Shown here in pieces: positions 36,051-43,088 of a stretch of 64,000 nucleotides of DNA. The notes under the pieces were generated by a model. That model saw nothing but the letters and a program-made list of their open reading frames with translations. It did no database searches and was not told where the DNA came from. The first letter of the stretch is position 1, and the number at the start of each line of letters is the position of its first letter. The stretch comes from Turicibacter bilis. Lineage in GTDB: Bacteria > Bacillota_I > Bacilli_A > MOL361 > Turicibacteraceae. The position numbers were made by a program, and so were the translations under genes. The stretch lies in the NCBI RefSeq assembly GCF_024499055.1, contig NZ_CP071249.1, positions 372,001-436,000 on the forward strand. The letters are read 5' to 3'.

Positions 36051-36076
36051 TAATTAGATATTTTTCTAATTATACT
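36051..36076. promoter_or_regulatory. Perfect palindrome TAATTAGA-N6-TCTAATTA (site 2) before YhfC-like gene
   Basis: TAATTAGA (36051-36058) and TCTAATTA (36065-36072) flank six bases and run into a TATACT -10 at 36071-36076. The position just ahead of the start codon at 36089 suggests an operator for a repressor; the weak -35 may be masked. The matching core occurs at 41949. Confidence 0.6.
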
Positions 36077-36088
36077 AAGGGGGAGAAT

Positions 36089-36910
36089 ATGGTTAGTATT
36101 AGTTCAATGATGATGATGTGTTTGACACTTATGATTTGTTTTGGGGTTCCACTTGGCTTATTTTGGTTTGTTAGACGACGCTATCAAGCATCCATTAAAA
36201 GTTTTTTCGTTGGGCTGATTGTTTTTATTGTGACTACACAAATACTAGAAGCTGTTGTTCACGTTTATTTATTAAAAGTGAATCAAACAACATCGATTTG
36301 GCTCATGCAACCTCTCATCTATTCGTTATATGGTGGTTTAATGGCAGGCATTTTTGAAGAAACAGGACGTTATTTTAGCTTTAAGTGGTTTTTGAAGAAA
36401 GAAAATCGAATCCAAGATGGAGTCAGTTATGGGATTGGACATGGGGGGATAGAGGCCATGCTCATTGTTGGAACGACGTATTTAAATAATCTGATTTTTT
36501 CAGTGCTCATTAATCAAGGATGGATTGAGAAACTTGGATTAAGTGCTGAATTAGAAGAGACCGTTGTGACGCAACTCACACAGATTTCGCCGATAATTTT
36601 TGGATTGGCCGGCTATGAACGGTTAATGACGATCATGATTCAAATTGGATTAAGTCTTCTCGTTTTTAAAGGTGTTCGAGAGCGAAAAATTTGTTATTAT
36701 GTGTTAGCTGTGTTCATACATGCTATATTAGATGTTCCAGCAGCTTTAGTGCAAGTGGGGATGTTTAATATTTATGTCGTGGAAGGTTTCATAACATTAA
36801 TTGCGATTAGCTTTATCATTTTTATGGTTAAGCAGTTTAAAAATTATCATGAAGATTTAACAAAAGTCGAAGATATTGAACTTGAAAAATACAAGCAGGC
36901 TGGATACTAA
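36089..36910 (+). CDS. YhfC-family intramembrane metalloprotease-like protein
   Basis: A 273-residue membrane protein with about seven segments. It carries the YhfC/CPBP-like motifs FEETGRYFSF near residue 90 (the EE...R pair), GIGHGGIEA near 115 and AVFIHAILDVPAAL near 215, expected to form a membrane-embedded catalytic site. Related proteins act in self-immunity to bacteriocins or in processing of membrane proteins. AGGGGGAGA precedes the ATG. It is followed by the ArsR/SdpR-like gene at 36967, which may be part of the same unit. Confidence 0.78.
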   Translation: MVSISSMMMMCLTLMICFGVPLGLFWFVRRRYQASIKSFFVGLIVFIVTTQILEAVVHVYLLKVNQTTSIWLMQPLIYSLYGGLMAGIFEETGRYFSFKWFLKKENRIQDGVSYGIGHGGIEAMLIVGTTYLNNLIFSVLINQGWIEKLGLSAELEETVVTQLTQISPIIFGLAGYERLMTIMIQIGLSLLVFKGVRERKICYYVLAVFIHAILDVPAALVQVGMFNIYVVEGFITLIAISFIIFMVKQFKNYHEDLTKVEDIELEKYKQAGY

Positions 36911-36920
36911 GTTATAACAT

Positions 36921-36966
36921 AAAGGAGGTGTGCCGTTAGCTGATTGGTTAGCAACGGAAAGAAGCT
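36921..36966 (+). promoter_or_regulatory. Ribosome site separated from GTG start by a hairpin
   Basis: A perfect AAAGGAGG (36921-36928) lies 38 nt before the only possible start, GTG 36967. Between them CCGTTAGCT and AGCAACGG (with one bulged A) fold into a hairpin (36933-36957) that would bring the two close together. It may modulate translation. Confidence 0.45.
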
Positions 36967-37227
36967 GTGAATAAAGCATTTCAAGCATTAGCGGACCCAA
37001 CAAGACGTACGATTTTAAAAAATTTAAATAAAGGTGAAATGACAGCCGGTCAAATTGCCGATTGTTTCGATATGAGTAAACCCTCGATTACGCATCATTT
37101 AAATATTTTAAAAAATGCTGATTTGATTCAAAGTGAAAAGCGTGGACAATTTGTTGTATATACGTTAAACACAACGGTAATCGGTGATGTTCTTGGCTGG
37201 TTTTATGAATTTACACATCGTATCTAA
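36967..37227 (+). CDS. ArsR-family autorepressor (SdpR-like)
   Basis: An 86-residue winged helix-turn-helix protein. VNKAFQALADPTRRTILKNLNKGEMTAGQIADCF and the recognition helix MSKPSITHHLNILKNADLI closely follow SdpR/YvaO-type ArsR repressors, and no metal-binding cysteine pair (CVC) is present. It is short, as in SdpR, so it probably lacks metal sensing. The start is GTG at 36967; a stop upstream excludes an earlier start. Next to a YhfC-like membrane protease it may regulate a toxin/immunity-like function, which is inference. Confidence 0.85.
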   Translation: MNKAFQALADPTRRTILKNLNKGEMTAGQIADCFDMSKPSITHHLNILKNADLIQSEKRGQFVVYTLNTTVIGDVLGWFYEFTHRI

Positions 37228-37229
37228 GT

Positions 37230-37272
37230 AAAGATGGTCTAAAGTTTATTCTTAGACCCTCTTTATTTTTTT
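37230..37272 (+). terminator. Probable terminator
   Basis: GGTCTAA pairs with TTAGACC (37236-37242 with 37252-37258), followed by a T-rich stretch. Confidence 0.5.
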
Positions 37273-37368
37273 ACATAATTTATACTGTTATTTCCATTTC
37301 TTGTGATAGAATGGTTTGATTAATTTGTGGAATAATAAGTGAACAGATAGTAAAAGGGTGGGACATAA

Positions 37369-37872
37369 ATGGATAATATTCAGATTGTATTAAATTATTT
37401 TTCGGAGTATGGTTTAGTGTTTTTATTTTTGATCGTCTTCCTAGAGTATATGAATTTACCTGGGTTACCAGCAGGGATTATTATGCCTGCAGCAGGAATC
37501 TTAATCGCAGGGAATGATATGGATTTTATTACAGCGCTAGTTATTTCAGTCATTGCCGGTTTATTTGGAAGTTATGTATTATACTTTATTGGTTATTTTC
37601 TAGGAAAGCCTATTTTAGATAAATTTTATGAAAAATATGAAAAAATCAGACCTTCGATTAATAAGGCGATTAGTTATACCGATAAACATGGAAGTAAAGG
37701 TGTTTTTATTGCTCGGCTAATTCCCGTTGCAAGAACGTTAGTGTCGTTAACGGTAGGAACCGTACGTATGAATTTTCTAACATTCACGATTTATTCGGTG
37801 TTTGGAATAACCATTTGGAATTTAATCTTTATTTATATGGGATATGCCTTTGGCTATTTTTTCTTAAAATAG
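37369..37872 (+). CDS. DedA-family membrane protein (SNARE-associated)
   Basis: A 167-residue DedA protein. LPGLPAGIIMPAAGILIAG near residues 30-48 and the conserved ARLIPVARTLVSLTVGTVRM near 115-135 carry the arginine pair needed in the family. DedA proteins act as membrane lipid flippases (undecaprenyl phosphate or phosphatidylethanolamine) and support envelope integrity. It lies 40 bp upstream of a cardiolipin synthase gene, so the two may form a lipid operon. Confidence 0.9.
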   Translation: MDNIQIVLNYFSEYGLVFLFLIVFLEYMNLPGLPAGIIMPAAGILIAGNDMDFITALVISVIAGLFGSYVLYFIGYFLGKPILDKFYEKYEKIRPSINKAISYTDKHGSKGVFIARLIPVARTLVSLTVGTVRMNFLTFTIYSVFGITIWNLIFIYMGYAFGYFFLK

Positions 37873-37912
37873 GAGAGAGGGGTTTTGGGTTAAACGACTG
37901 GAGGCTGTCTAT

Positions 37913-39328
37913 ATGATTACTGGTTTTTTTGCGATATTTCGAATGATTAACTTGATATTAATCGGAATCCTAATTTTTTATAAACGAAAAGATCCAGCTC
38001 TATTGCTAGCTTGGATTCTCCTTTTGTTATTTTTACCTCCAGTCGGATTTGTTATGTACCTTTTGTTTGAACGAACACCAGTTTCTAGAAAGAAGCTGTT
38101 GTTTTTAACAGAATATACTGATCAACGTTTGGAACGTCAAATTGATTATCAATTCAGTGAGTGTGTTGCATCGGTCATTGCGTTTAATGAAATTTATAAT
38201 GGAAGTCGCTTATTCATGTATCATGACTGGATGTATTTTGCGGATGGAAAGAGTAAGTATGATCAATTATTTATCGATATTGAGCAGGCGACACAATCCA
38301 TTCATTTATTATATTTTATTGTCCGTAAAGATGAGGTTGGACAGAGGTTAATCTCTTTATTAGCCCAAAAAGCAGCAGAAGGCGTTGAAGTTCGACTCGT
38401 TTATGATAGTGCGGGGTGTTTTGGTACAACTTTAAAATTTTTTGATTCAATTATTAAAGCAGGTGGTCATGTTTATAAGTTTCATCCTCCCACTTTACGT
38501 CTGATTGGTTTAAATTATAATTATCGAAATCATCGAAAAATTGTTGTCGTTGATGGACGGATTGGTTATTTAGGTGGGATGAATGTTGGGAAAGAGTATA
38601 TGTCACTCGATCCTAACTATTCCCCATGGCGTGATGCCCATCTTCGGTTAGTAGGCGATGCAGTTTGGGATTTACAACATCGCTTTTTTAGAGATTACTT
38701 CATGGTTTGTGAAGATAAACGTGATGAAGTGCACATTCAATCCAATCTAGATCATTACTTCACTGCTTCATTAGTGACGACCATCTGTCCAATCCAAATT
38801 GTCTCAGATGGTCCAGATACACCGACCGACGATATTAAATTAGCTTTTGTGAAAATGATGCAAACAGCAACGAAATCAATTCGCATTCAAACCCCGTATT
38901 TTATTCCCGATCAGTTGTTTTTAGAGACGTTAAAAATTGCTGCTTACTCCGGTGTTAAAGTCGAAGTGATGATTCCAACAATTGCCGACCATCATTATGT
39001 TTATCGCACAACTACTTCTTTTATTCATGAGTTACTAGAAGCGAATATTGATGTTTACTTATATAAGGGTTTTTTACATTCTAAGATTTTAGTGATTGAT
39101 GATGAGATTTGTACCGTTGGATCGACAAACATTGACCAACGAAGCTTCAAAATCAATTATGAAGTAAATGCCTTTATCTATGATCAACTTTTGACGCATC
39201 GCGTCTCACATCAATTTGATAAAGACTTAGAAAATTGTTTATTAGTGGATGAATCTTACGAAAAAAATAAATCATGGGTTGTCCGACTTGAAGAAAAGGT
39301 TTACCGATTAGTATCCATGATTTTATAA
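37913..39328 (+). CDS. cls: Cardiolipin synthase (second copy)
   Basis: A 471-residue phospholipase-D family cardiolipin synthase, paralogue of the one at 18816. Two N-terminal membrane segments, then catalytic HRKIVVVD (about residue 207) and HSKILVID (about 389) with GGMNVGKEY and GSTNIDQRSF. It makes cardiolipin from two phosphatidylglycerols. CTGGAGG precedes the ATG. It follows DedA, whose flippase role could supply or distribute the lipid. Confidence 0.92.
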   Translation: MITGFFAIFRMINLILIGILIFYKRKDPALLLAWILLLLFLPPVGFVMYLLFERTPVSRKKLLFLTEYTDQRLERQIDYQFSECVASVIAFNEIYNGSRLFMYHDWMYFADGKSKYDQLFIDIEQATQSIHLLYFIVRKDEVGQRLISLLAQKAAEGVEVRLVYDSAGCFGTTLKFFDSIIKAGGHVYKFHPPTLRLIGLNYNYRNHRKIVVVDGRIGYLGGMNVGKEYMSLDPNYSPWRDAHLRLVGDAVWDLQHRFFRDYFMVCEDKRDEVHIQSNLDHYFTASLVTTICPIQIVSDGPDTPTDDIKLAFVKMMQTATKSIRIQTPYFIPDQLFLETLKIAAYSGVKVEVMIPTIADHHYVYRTTTSFIHELLEANIDVYLYKGFLHSKILVIDDEICTVGSTNIDQRSFKINYEVNAFIYDQLLTHRVSHQFDKDLENCLLVDESYEKNKSWVVRLEEKVYRLVSMIL

Positions 39329-39430
39329 TATAGGAGAAATAAAATTTTTTAGAAAGGAGGGACATTTACCAAAACGATTTGATATTCTTAGGCTTAAAGA
39401 TTAAATTTCAATGTTTTGGAAAGATGACAT

Positions 39431-40285
39431 ATGATAATCTTACTCTTTATAGTGACTCTCTTATTCATTTACTTTGAGCAAGAAGTCTTTTCAACCTCAT
39501 TTTATAAATTAAAAACAGATAAACTAAATTTAAAAAAGGGCCCAATTCGTATTGTCCAATTATCAGACTTACATTCGAAATCCTTTGGTCGTCAAAATAG
39601 ACGTTTGATTCAAAAAATTAAACGTTTAAATCCTGATTTTATTGTGACTACGGGTGACATGATTACCTCTACGGATTCAAATGGCAATGCTTTCTTAGAT
39701 GTCGTTACCGCGTGCTCATCAAAATATCCGATTTTTTATATTGAAGGGAATCATGAGATAACGGCTAAATATGATACCTTAAATCAAGAAACGAAATGGT
39801 ATGAAGCCTATTTAAAGTCTTTAGAAGATTTAGGGGTTCATTTATTAAATAATGAGTCTCGAAAAGTCACGATTAATGAGGATGAGCTGTATATCTATGG
39901 GCTTACGGTCCCATTAGCGCATTATTATTCTGTTCCCATCGATATTCAAAAACAGGTGAGTGTCAGAGCGATTAAAGAAGTATCGGAGGTACTTCCTGAT
40001 TTAGAAGAAGGACATTTTAATATTTTATTAGCACATAATCCATTTTTAGCAAATCTATATGAACAACATGGATTTGATCATGTTTATTGTGGGCATGTTC
40101 ATGGTGGAGCACTTCGATTACCGTTGATCGGTGGAGTCTTATCACCGGAGCGAAAGTTGTTTCCTAAATATAGCGCAGGTATTTATCAAATTGGAAAAAT
40201 GAAGATGATTGTCAGTCGAGGGCTTGGACGTTTGCGTTTATTTAATCGCCCAGATATTGTCGTTATCGAGATTTATCCGAAGTAA
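39431..40285 (+). CDS. Metallophosphoesterase (YkuE-like), membrane-anchored
   Basis: A 284-residue calcineurin-like phosphoesterase. An N-terminal hydrophobic segment (MIILLFIVTLLFIYF) anchors it. Metal-binding motifs are LSDLHSKSFG (D, H), TTGDMIT (GD), EGNHE (GNHE) and AHNP, GHVHGG. Such enzymes hydrolyse UDP-diacylglucosamine-like or other phosphoesters. A strong AAAGGAGGG at 39352 lies 70 bp upstream and serves no obvious gene; GGAAAG just before ATG 39431 is the likely ribosome site. Confidence 0.85.
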   Translation: MIILLFIVTLLFIYFEQEVFSTSFYKLKTDKLNLKKGPIRIVQLSDLHSKSFGRQNRRLIQKIKRLNPDFIVTTGDMITSTDSNGNAFLDVVTACSSKYPIFYIEGNHEITAKYDTLNQETKWYEAYLKSLEDLGVHLLNNESRKVTINEDELYIYGLTVPLAHYYSVPIDIQKQVSVRAIKEVSEVLPDLEEGHFNILLAHNPFLANLYEQHGFDHVYCGHVHGGALRLPLIGGVLSPERKLFPKYSAGIYQIGKMKMIVSRGLGRLRLFNRPDIVVIEIYPK

Positions 40286-40300
40286 GAGTGGAGTGAGAAA

Positions 40301-41053
40301 ATGGTAATGTTAGATAAAATTGCAATTATTTCAGATATTCATGGGAATTTACCAGCGCTTGAAGCCGTTTTAAAGGATATTGATAGACGAGGAGTTTCTC
40401 AGATTATTTGTTTAGGGGATATGATCGGGAAAGGCCCTCATTCAAAAGAAGTATTAGAAGTGTGTCAAATCAGGTGTCAAAGAATTGTCAAAGGGAATTG
40501 GGAAGATTTTATTTCAGATCCGAAGACGGAAGCGACACCTTTTATTCAGTTTTATCGAAATCAACTAGGGGAAGAACGTTTAGCCTATATTCGACAATTA
40601 CCTTCGGTGACAGGTTTTTGGATGAGTGGAAAATATATTCGTCTTTTTCATGCGAATCCACATAGTTTATATGATCGGGTTTATGCGACCTCTCCACTTG
40701 AAAAACGTTTAGCTTTATTTGAAGTCCCAAAATTACCATCGACTGAAAGCAGTTCAAAAGCCGCTGATATGATTGGGTATGGTGATATTCATGAAGGATA
40801 TTTGCAACATTTAGAGCAAGGACGCGTGTTATTCAATGTCGGAAGTGTTGGAAATTCATGTGATTCAATTCCAATGGCAGCTTATGTAATCTTAGAGGGG
40901 CATCTTCATCGTCGGGAAGAAGCTGATTTTTCGATTCAATTCTATCGTGTTAAATATGATCGTATGAAATCCATTAGTGATGCCATGAAAGTAGAGATTC
41001 CTGATCAAGAAGCATATATCAACGAAATTAAAACAGGTTTATATTGTCGTTAG
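40301..41053 (+). CDS. Metallophosphoesterase family protein (YfcE/Ap4A-hydrolase-like)
   Basis: A 250-residue calcineurin-like phosphoesterase. IISDIHGNLPALEAVLKDI carries the D, H motif; CLGDMIGKGPH has GD; KGNWED takes the place of GNHD, and FHANPH, GYGDIHEGY and NVGSVGNS follow. The family cleaves phosphodiesters or protein phosphate. GTGGAG at 40288-40293 fits ATG 40301. It lies 15 bp downstream of another phosphoesterase gene, so they form an operon. Confidence 0.85.
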   Translation: MVMLDKIAIISDIHGNLPALEAVLKDIDRRGVSQIICLGDMIGKGPHSKEVLEVCQIRCQRIVKGNWEDFISDPKTEATPFIQFYRNQLGEERLAYIRQLPSVTGFWMSGKYIRLFHANPHSLYDRVYATSPLEKRLALFEVPKLPSTESSSKAADMIGYGDIHEGYLQHLEQGRVLFNVGSVGNSCDSIPMAAYVILEGHLHRREEADFSIQFYRVKYDRMKSISDAMKVEIPDQEAYINEIKTGLYCR

Positions 41054-41083
41054 AAACATCCAATAAATTAAGGATGTTTTTTA
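41052..41083 (+). terminator. Intrinsic terminator
   Basis: AAACATCC pairs with GGATGTTT around a loop of ten bases, followed by TTTTA. Confidence 0.75.
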
Positions 41084-41164
41084 TTTTCAAAAACCTGGAA
41101 TGCAAACTTTTGGATAAAGTGGTGAAAACTAAAAAAGTCAGTTTATTCGAAAGGAGATTTTAAG

Positions 41165-41593
41165 ATGAAAAAAATAAATATGACATTAGGTGCTATCTTT
41201 TTAGCAGCCACACTTAGCTTAACGGGTTACGCAAAAGAATCAACAAAAGAGATGCCAACGCCACCTGCTTTAACTGAAGAGCAAAAAGGAGAGAAGGCAA
41301 AACAATTTGAGGCTGAGTATAAACAAATGCAAGAGAAATTTAGTGCTTTAACAGATGAACAGAAAAAAGAAATTTATGATCTCTATGATAAGGTTAATGT
41401 TGCAAAAATTAAATTATTAGATAAGTATGTGGAACTAGGATTAATGACAGATGAAGAGGCAAAGTCTATTCAAAAACATATGTCTGACGTTTCAGAAAAA
41501 ATTCGAAGTGAAGGTCAGTTTATCGGGTTTAAGGCCCCACATTTTCCTAAACGTGCAGAAAATAATCAACAAAATAGTCAAGATGTTGAATAA
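41165..41593 (+). CDS. Secreted DUF2680-like protein
   Basis: A 142-residue exported protein. The signal peptide MKKINMTLGAIFLAATLSLTGYA lacks a lipobox cysteine. The mature part has a long helical segment with EIYDLYDKVNVAKIKLLDKYVELGLMTDEEA, the characteristic DUF2680 pattern (helix, K-x-K, then a turn with the GLMTDEEA/GVLTKEQ type), followed by a glutamine-rich tail. Role unknown; related proteins are exported in Firmicutes. GAAAGGAG precedes the ATG. Confidence 0.78.
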   Translation: MKKINMTLGAIFLAATLSLTGYAKESTKEMPTPPALTEEQKGEKAKQFEAEYKQMQEKFSALTDEQKKEIYDLYDKVNVAKIKLLDKYVELGLMTDEEAKSIQKHMSDVSEKIRSEGQFIGFKAPHFPKRAENNQQNSQDVE

Positions 41594-41624
41594 TTTAGCT
41601 ATTATTTACCAACAATAAAAATGT

Positions 41625-41668
41625 GATGAAGAATGCCCATATTGATTTTTGGGGCATTCTTTTATCTA
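41625..41668 (+). terminator. Intrinsic terminator
   Basis: AAGAATGCCC pairs with GGGCATTCTT across a short loop and is followed by TTTA. Confidence 0.75.
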
Positions 41669-41751
41669 TCGATTAATCATCATGTAACGATGCCAATTAA
41701 AGGCTGGATGCATATGATAAAATAAGAGAATAAGACATGAGGTGATTAGCT

Positions 41752-41901
41752 ATGAAAGAACGAAAGCGTCCATCGCTTCGACCAAAGCAGCGAACGATTC
41801 CTTCAAATATTCATCACACGTATAAATTAAAAATGACGGATCAAGAACAAAAAAGAAAAACGTATTTTGCAAGATTAAGAGGTTATCGTGACCGCCAATA
41901 A
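41752..41901 (+). CDS. Small basic protein, 49 residues
   Basis: A 49-residue frame starting MKERKRPSLRPKQRTIPSN and ending TYFARLRGYRDRQ. AGGTGA at 41739-41744 is seven bases before the ATG. It is very basic (many R and K), ends at a hairpin terminator that overlaps its last codons, and has an orderly start, so I treat it as a real gene. Such composition suggests RNA or ribosome binding; the family is unknown. Confidence 0.65.
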   Translation: MKERKRPSLRPKQRTIPSNIHHTYKLKMTDQEQKRKTYFARLRGYRDRQ

Positions 41902-41922
41902 GAGCCACGATAACCTTTTTTT
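41881..41922 (+). terminator. Intrinsic terminator overlapping the gene end
   Basis: GGTTATCGTG pairs with CACGATAACC (41881-41890 with 41906-41915), followed by T7; the left arm lies within the final codons of the small gene. Confidence 0.85.
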
Positions 41923-41948
41923 TATATTTTAAATTAAAGTAATTATAA

Positions 41949-41968
41949 AATTAGACAATACTCTAATT
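41949..41968. repeat. Inverted repeat AATTAGA-N6-TCTAATT (site 3)
   Basis: AATTAGA (41949-41955) and TCTAATT (41962-41968) flank six bases and match the palindrome at 36051. It lies 175 bp upstream of the AadE-like gene at 42144. The region between contains nothing else that I can name. Confidence 0.5.
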
Positions 41969-42143
41969 AATTGACAATAAAAAAAATCCAACGAAAAATG
42001 ATAAAACATCGCCGATACAATAAAGTCAAACAATAAAAAATATAACCATTTGTGATAATTTTCGCATGTATTGTATTAAAAACTATCATGATGACTGAAA
42101 TTTCTCCATAAACTGTATTAAAAAGATAGAGAGGAGAGGTGGG

Positions 42144-42983
42144 ATGTTATTAAATCAGCAATTATGGTCTGTTTATCAAATGGCCAGTAATCGTGAATCA
42201 ATTAGAGCACTTCTTCTTTATGACTTTGAAGAGGAAGACACTGACTTAGGTTATAAATTTATCGTAATTTGTACAGATCCTGCCAGTTTCTTTATAGACT
42301 TAAATTGGGTTAATGAAATTGATCCTGTTGGTCATATCGAAAAAGAACGATCCTTTTATCAAAGCAGTCATATTTATTTTAATTGCTGTATCATCTTTAA
42401 AACAGCATGGAGCAGCCAATTTATTTTTATTAAAAATGATGAAAAGAGCTATTTTTTTAAACAATCTAAAATAATTGTTTTTATTGATCGTGATTTCTTA
42501 ATTAAATCGGAGCGAATTCGAATTGAGGCGATGAACTTTGGACAATGGAAGGAACCTCCAATAGAAGTTGAACTTCGAGCGTTAGTCTCCGATTTTTACG
42601 AAGAAATTCTTCAAATATGCCGGTTGATTAAGCAACAACCTTTTTATTTCACACTATCGTCACCAGAATTTTGTATTGAATGGACGATTGTTCATTTCGT
42701 CCAGTGGTTGAGCTATTTTGGAGTATGTTTTTCAGTAGACGAATTACAAGACATTAATGCTTTAATCAACTCTCCATCGAAAGTAACGGAAGTGATTTCC
42801 TTTAAGCAACTTTCAAAATATATTCAGTTAGCAACCCACCTACTAGAGCTTTATTGTGACTACACGAACTATAACTATCAGACCCCGCAGATTGTCCTGT
42901 TAAAAGAATATATTGATATCATTCTAAGACAAGAAAACGTTAGATCTGAAGGTTATAAAATGTCATTGGTTCGGGTAAATTAA
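42144..42983 (+). CDS. AadE-like nucleotidyltransferase-fold protein without catalytic motif
   Basis: A 279-residue protein with no sure identity. The pattern ICTDPASFFIDLNWVNEI, then an F/hydrophobic strand (YFNCCIIFKTAWSSQFIFI) and IIVFIDRDFLIK, and a helical C-terminus closing with LLKEYIDIILRQ, follows the layout of aminoglycoside 6-adenylyltransferases (AadE: TD-x-SF-x-W, then LLDKDN). The catalytic GSR...DxD stretch at the N-terminus reads RALLLYDFEEEDTDLGYKF, so the GSR is lost. If the match is right it is inactive as an adenylyltransferase. GAGGTGGG precedes the ATG. Low-confidence family call; length is right. Confidence 0.45.
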   Translation: MLLNQQLWSVYQMASNRESIRALLLYDFEEEDTDLGYKFIVICTDPASFFIDLNWVNEIDPVGHIEKERSFYQSSHIYFNCCIIFKTAWSSQFIFIKNDEKSYFFKQSKIIVFIDRDFLIKSERIRIEAMNFGQWKEPPIEVELRALVSDFYEEILQICRLIKQQPFYFTLSSPEFCIEWTIVHFVQWLSYFGVCFSVDELQDINALINSPSKVTEVISFKQLSKYIQLATHLLELYCDYTNYNYQTPQIVLLKEYIDIILRQENVRSEGYKMSLVRVN

Positions 42984-43025
42984 TAGTGATTTGACAGTTC
43001 TTTACAAAAAGCCAAGCGTCTCTCG

Positions 43026-43054
43026 TTTCTTATATGAGCAATTTATGGTAAAAT
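43026..43054 (+). promoter_or_regulatory. Extended -10 promoter for SNF2 gene
   Basis: TGGTAAAAT (43046-43054) is an extended -10 with a weak TTTCTT 17 bp upstream; transcription would begin near 43061, just ahead of the start. Confidence 0.5.
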
Positions 43055-43088
43055 GAAGAGATAAGTGGAAAATAGGAGTGTGAGTAGC

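Noticed and set aside
36928..36974. Short leader-peptide gene in front of the SdpR-like gene
   Set aside because: The GTG at 36930 lies too close to the ribosome site to call it a gene; kept only as a possibility in the findings.
39352..39476. Short frame from a TTG at 39377 after a strong ribosome site
   Set aside because: About 33 codons, overlaps the phosphoesterase gene out of frame and shows no protein-like features.
42991..42996. TTGACA as -35 element for the SNF2 gene
   Set aside because: No -10 lies 16-19 bp downstream; the extended -10 at 43046-43054 is the better promoter.
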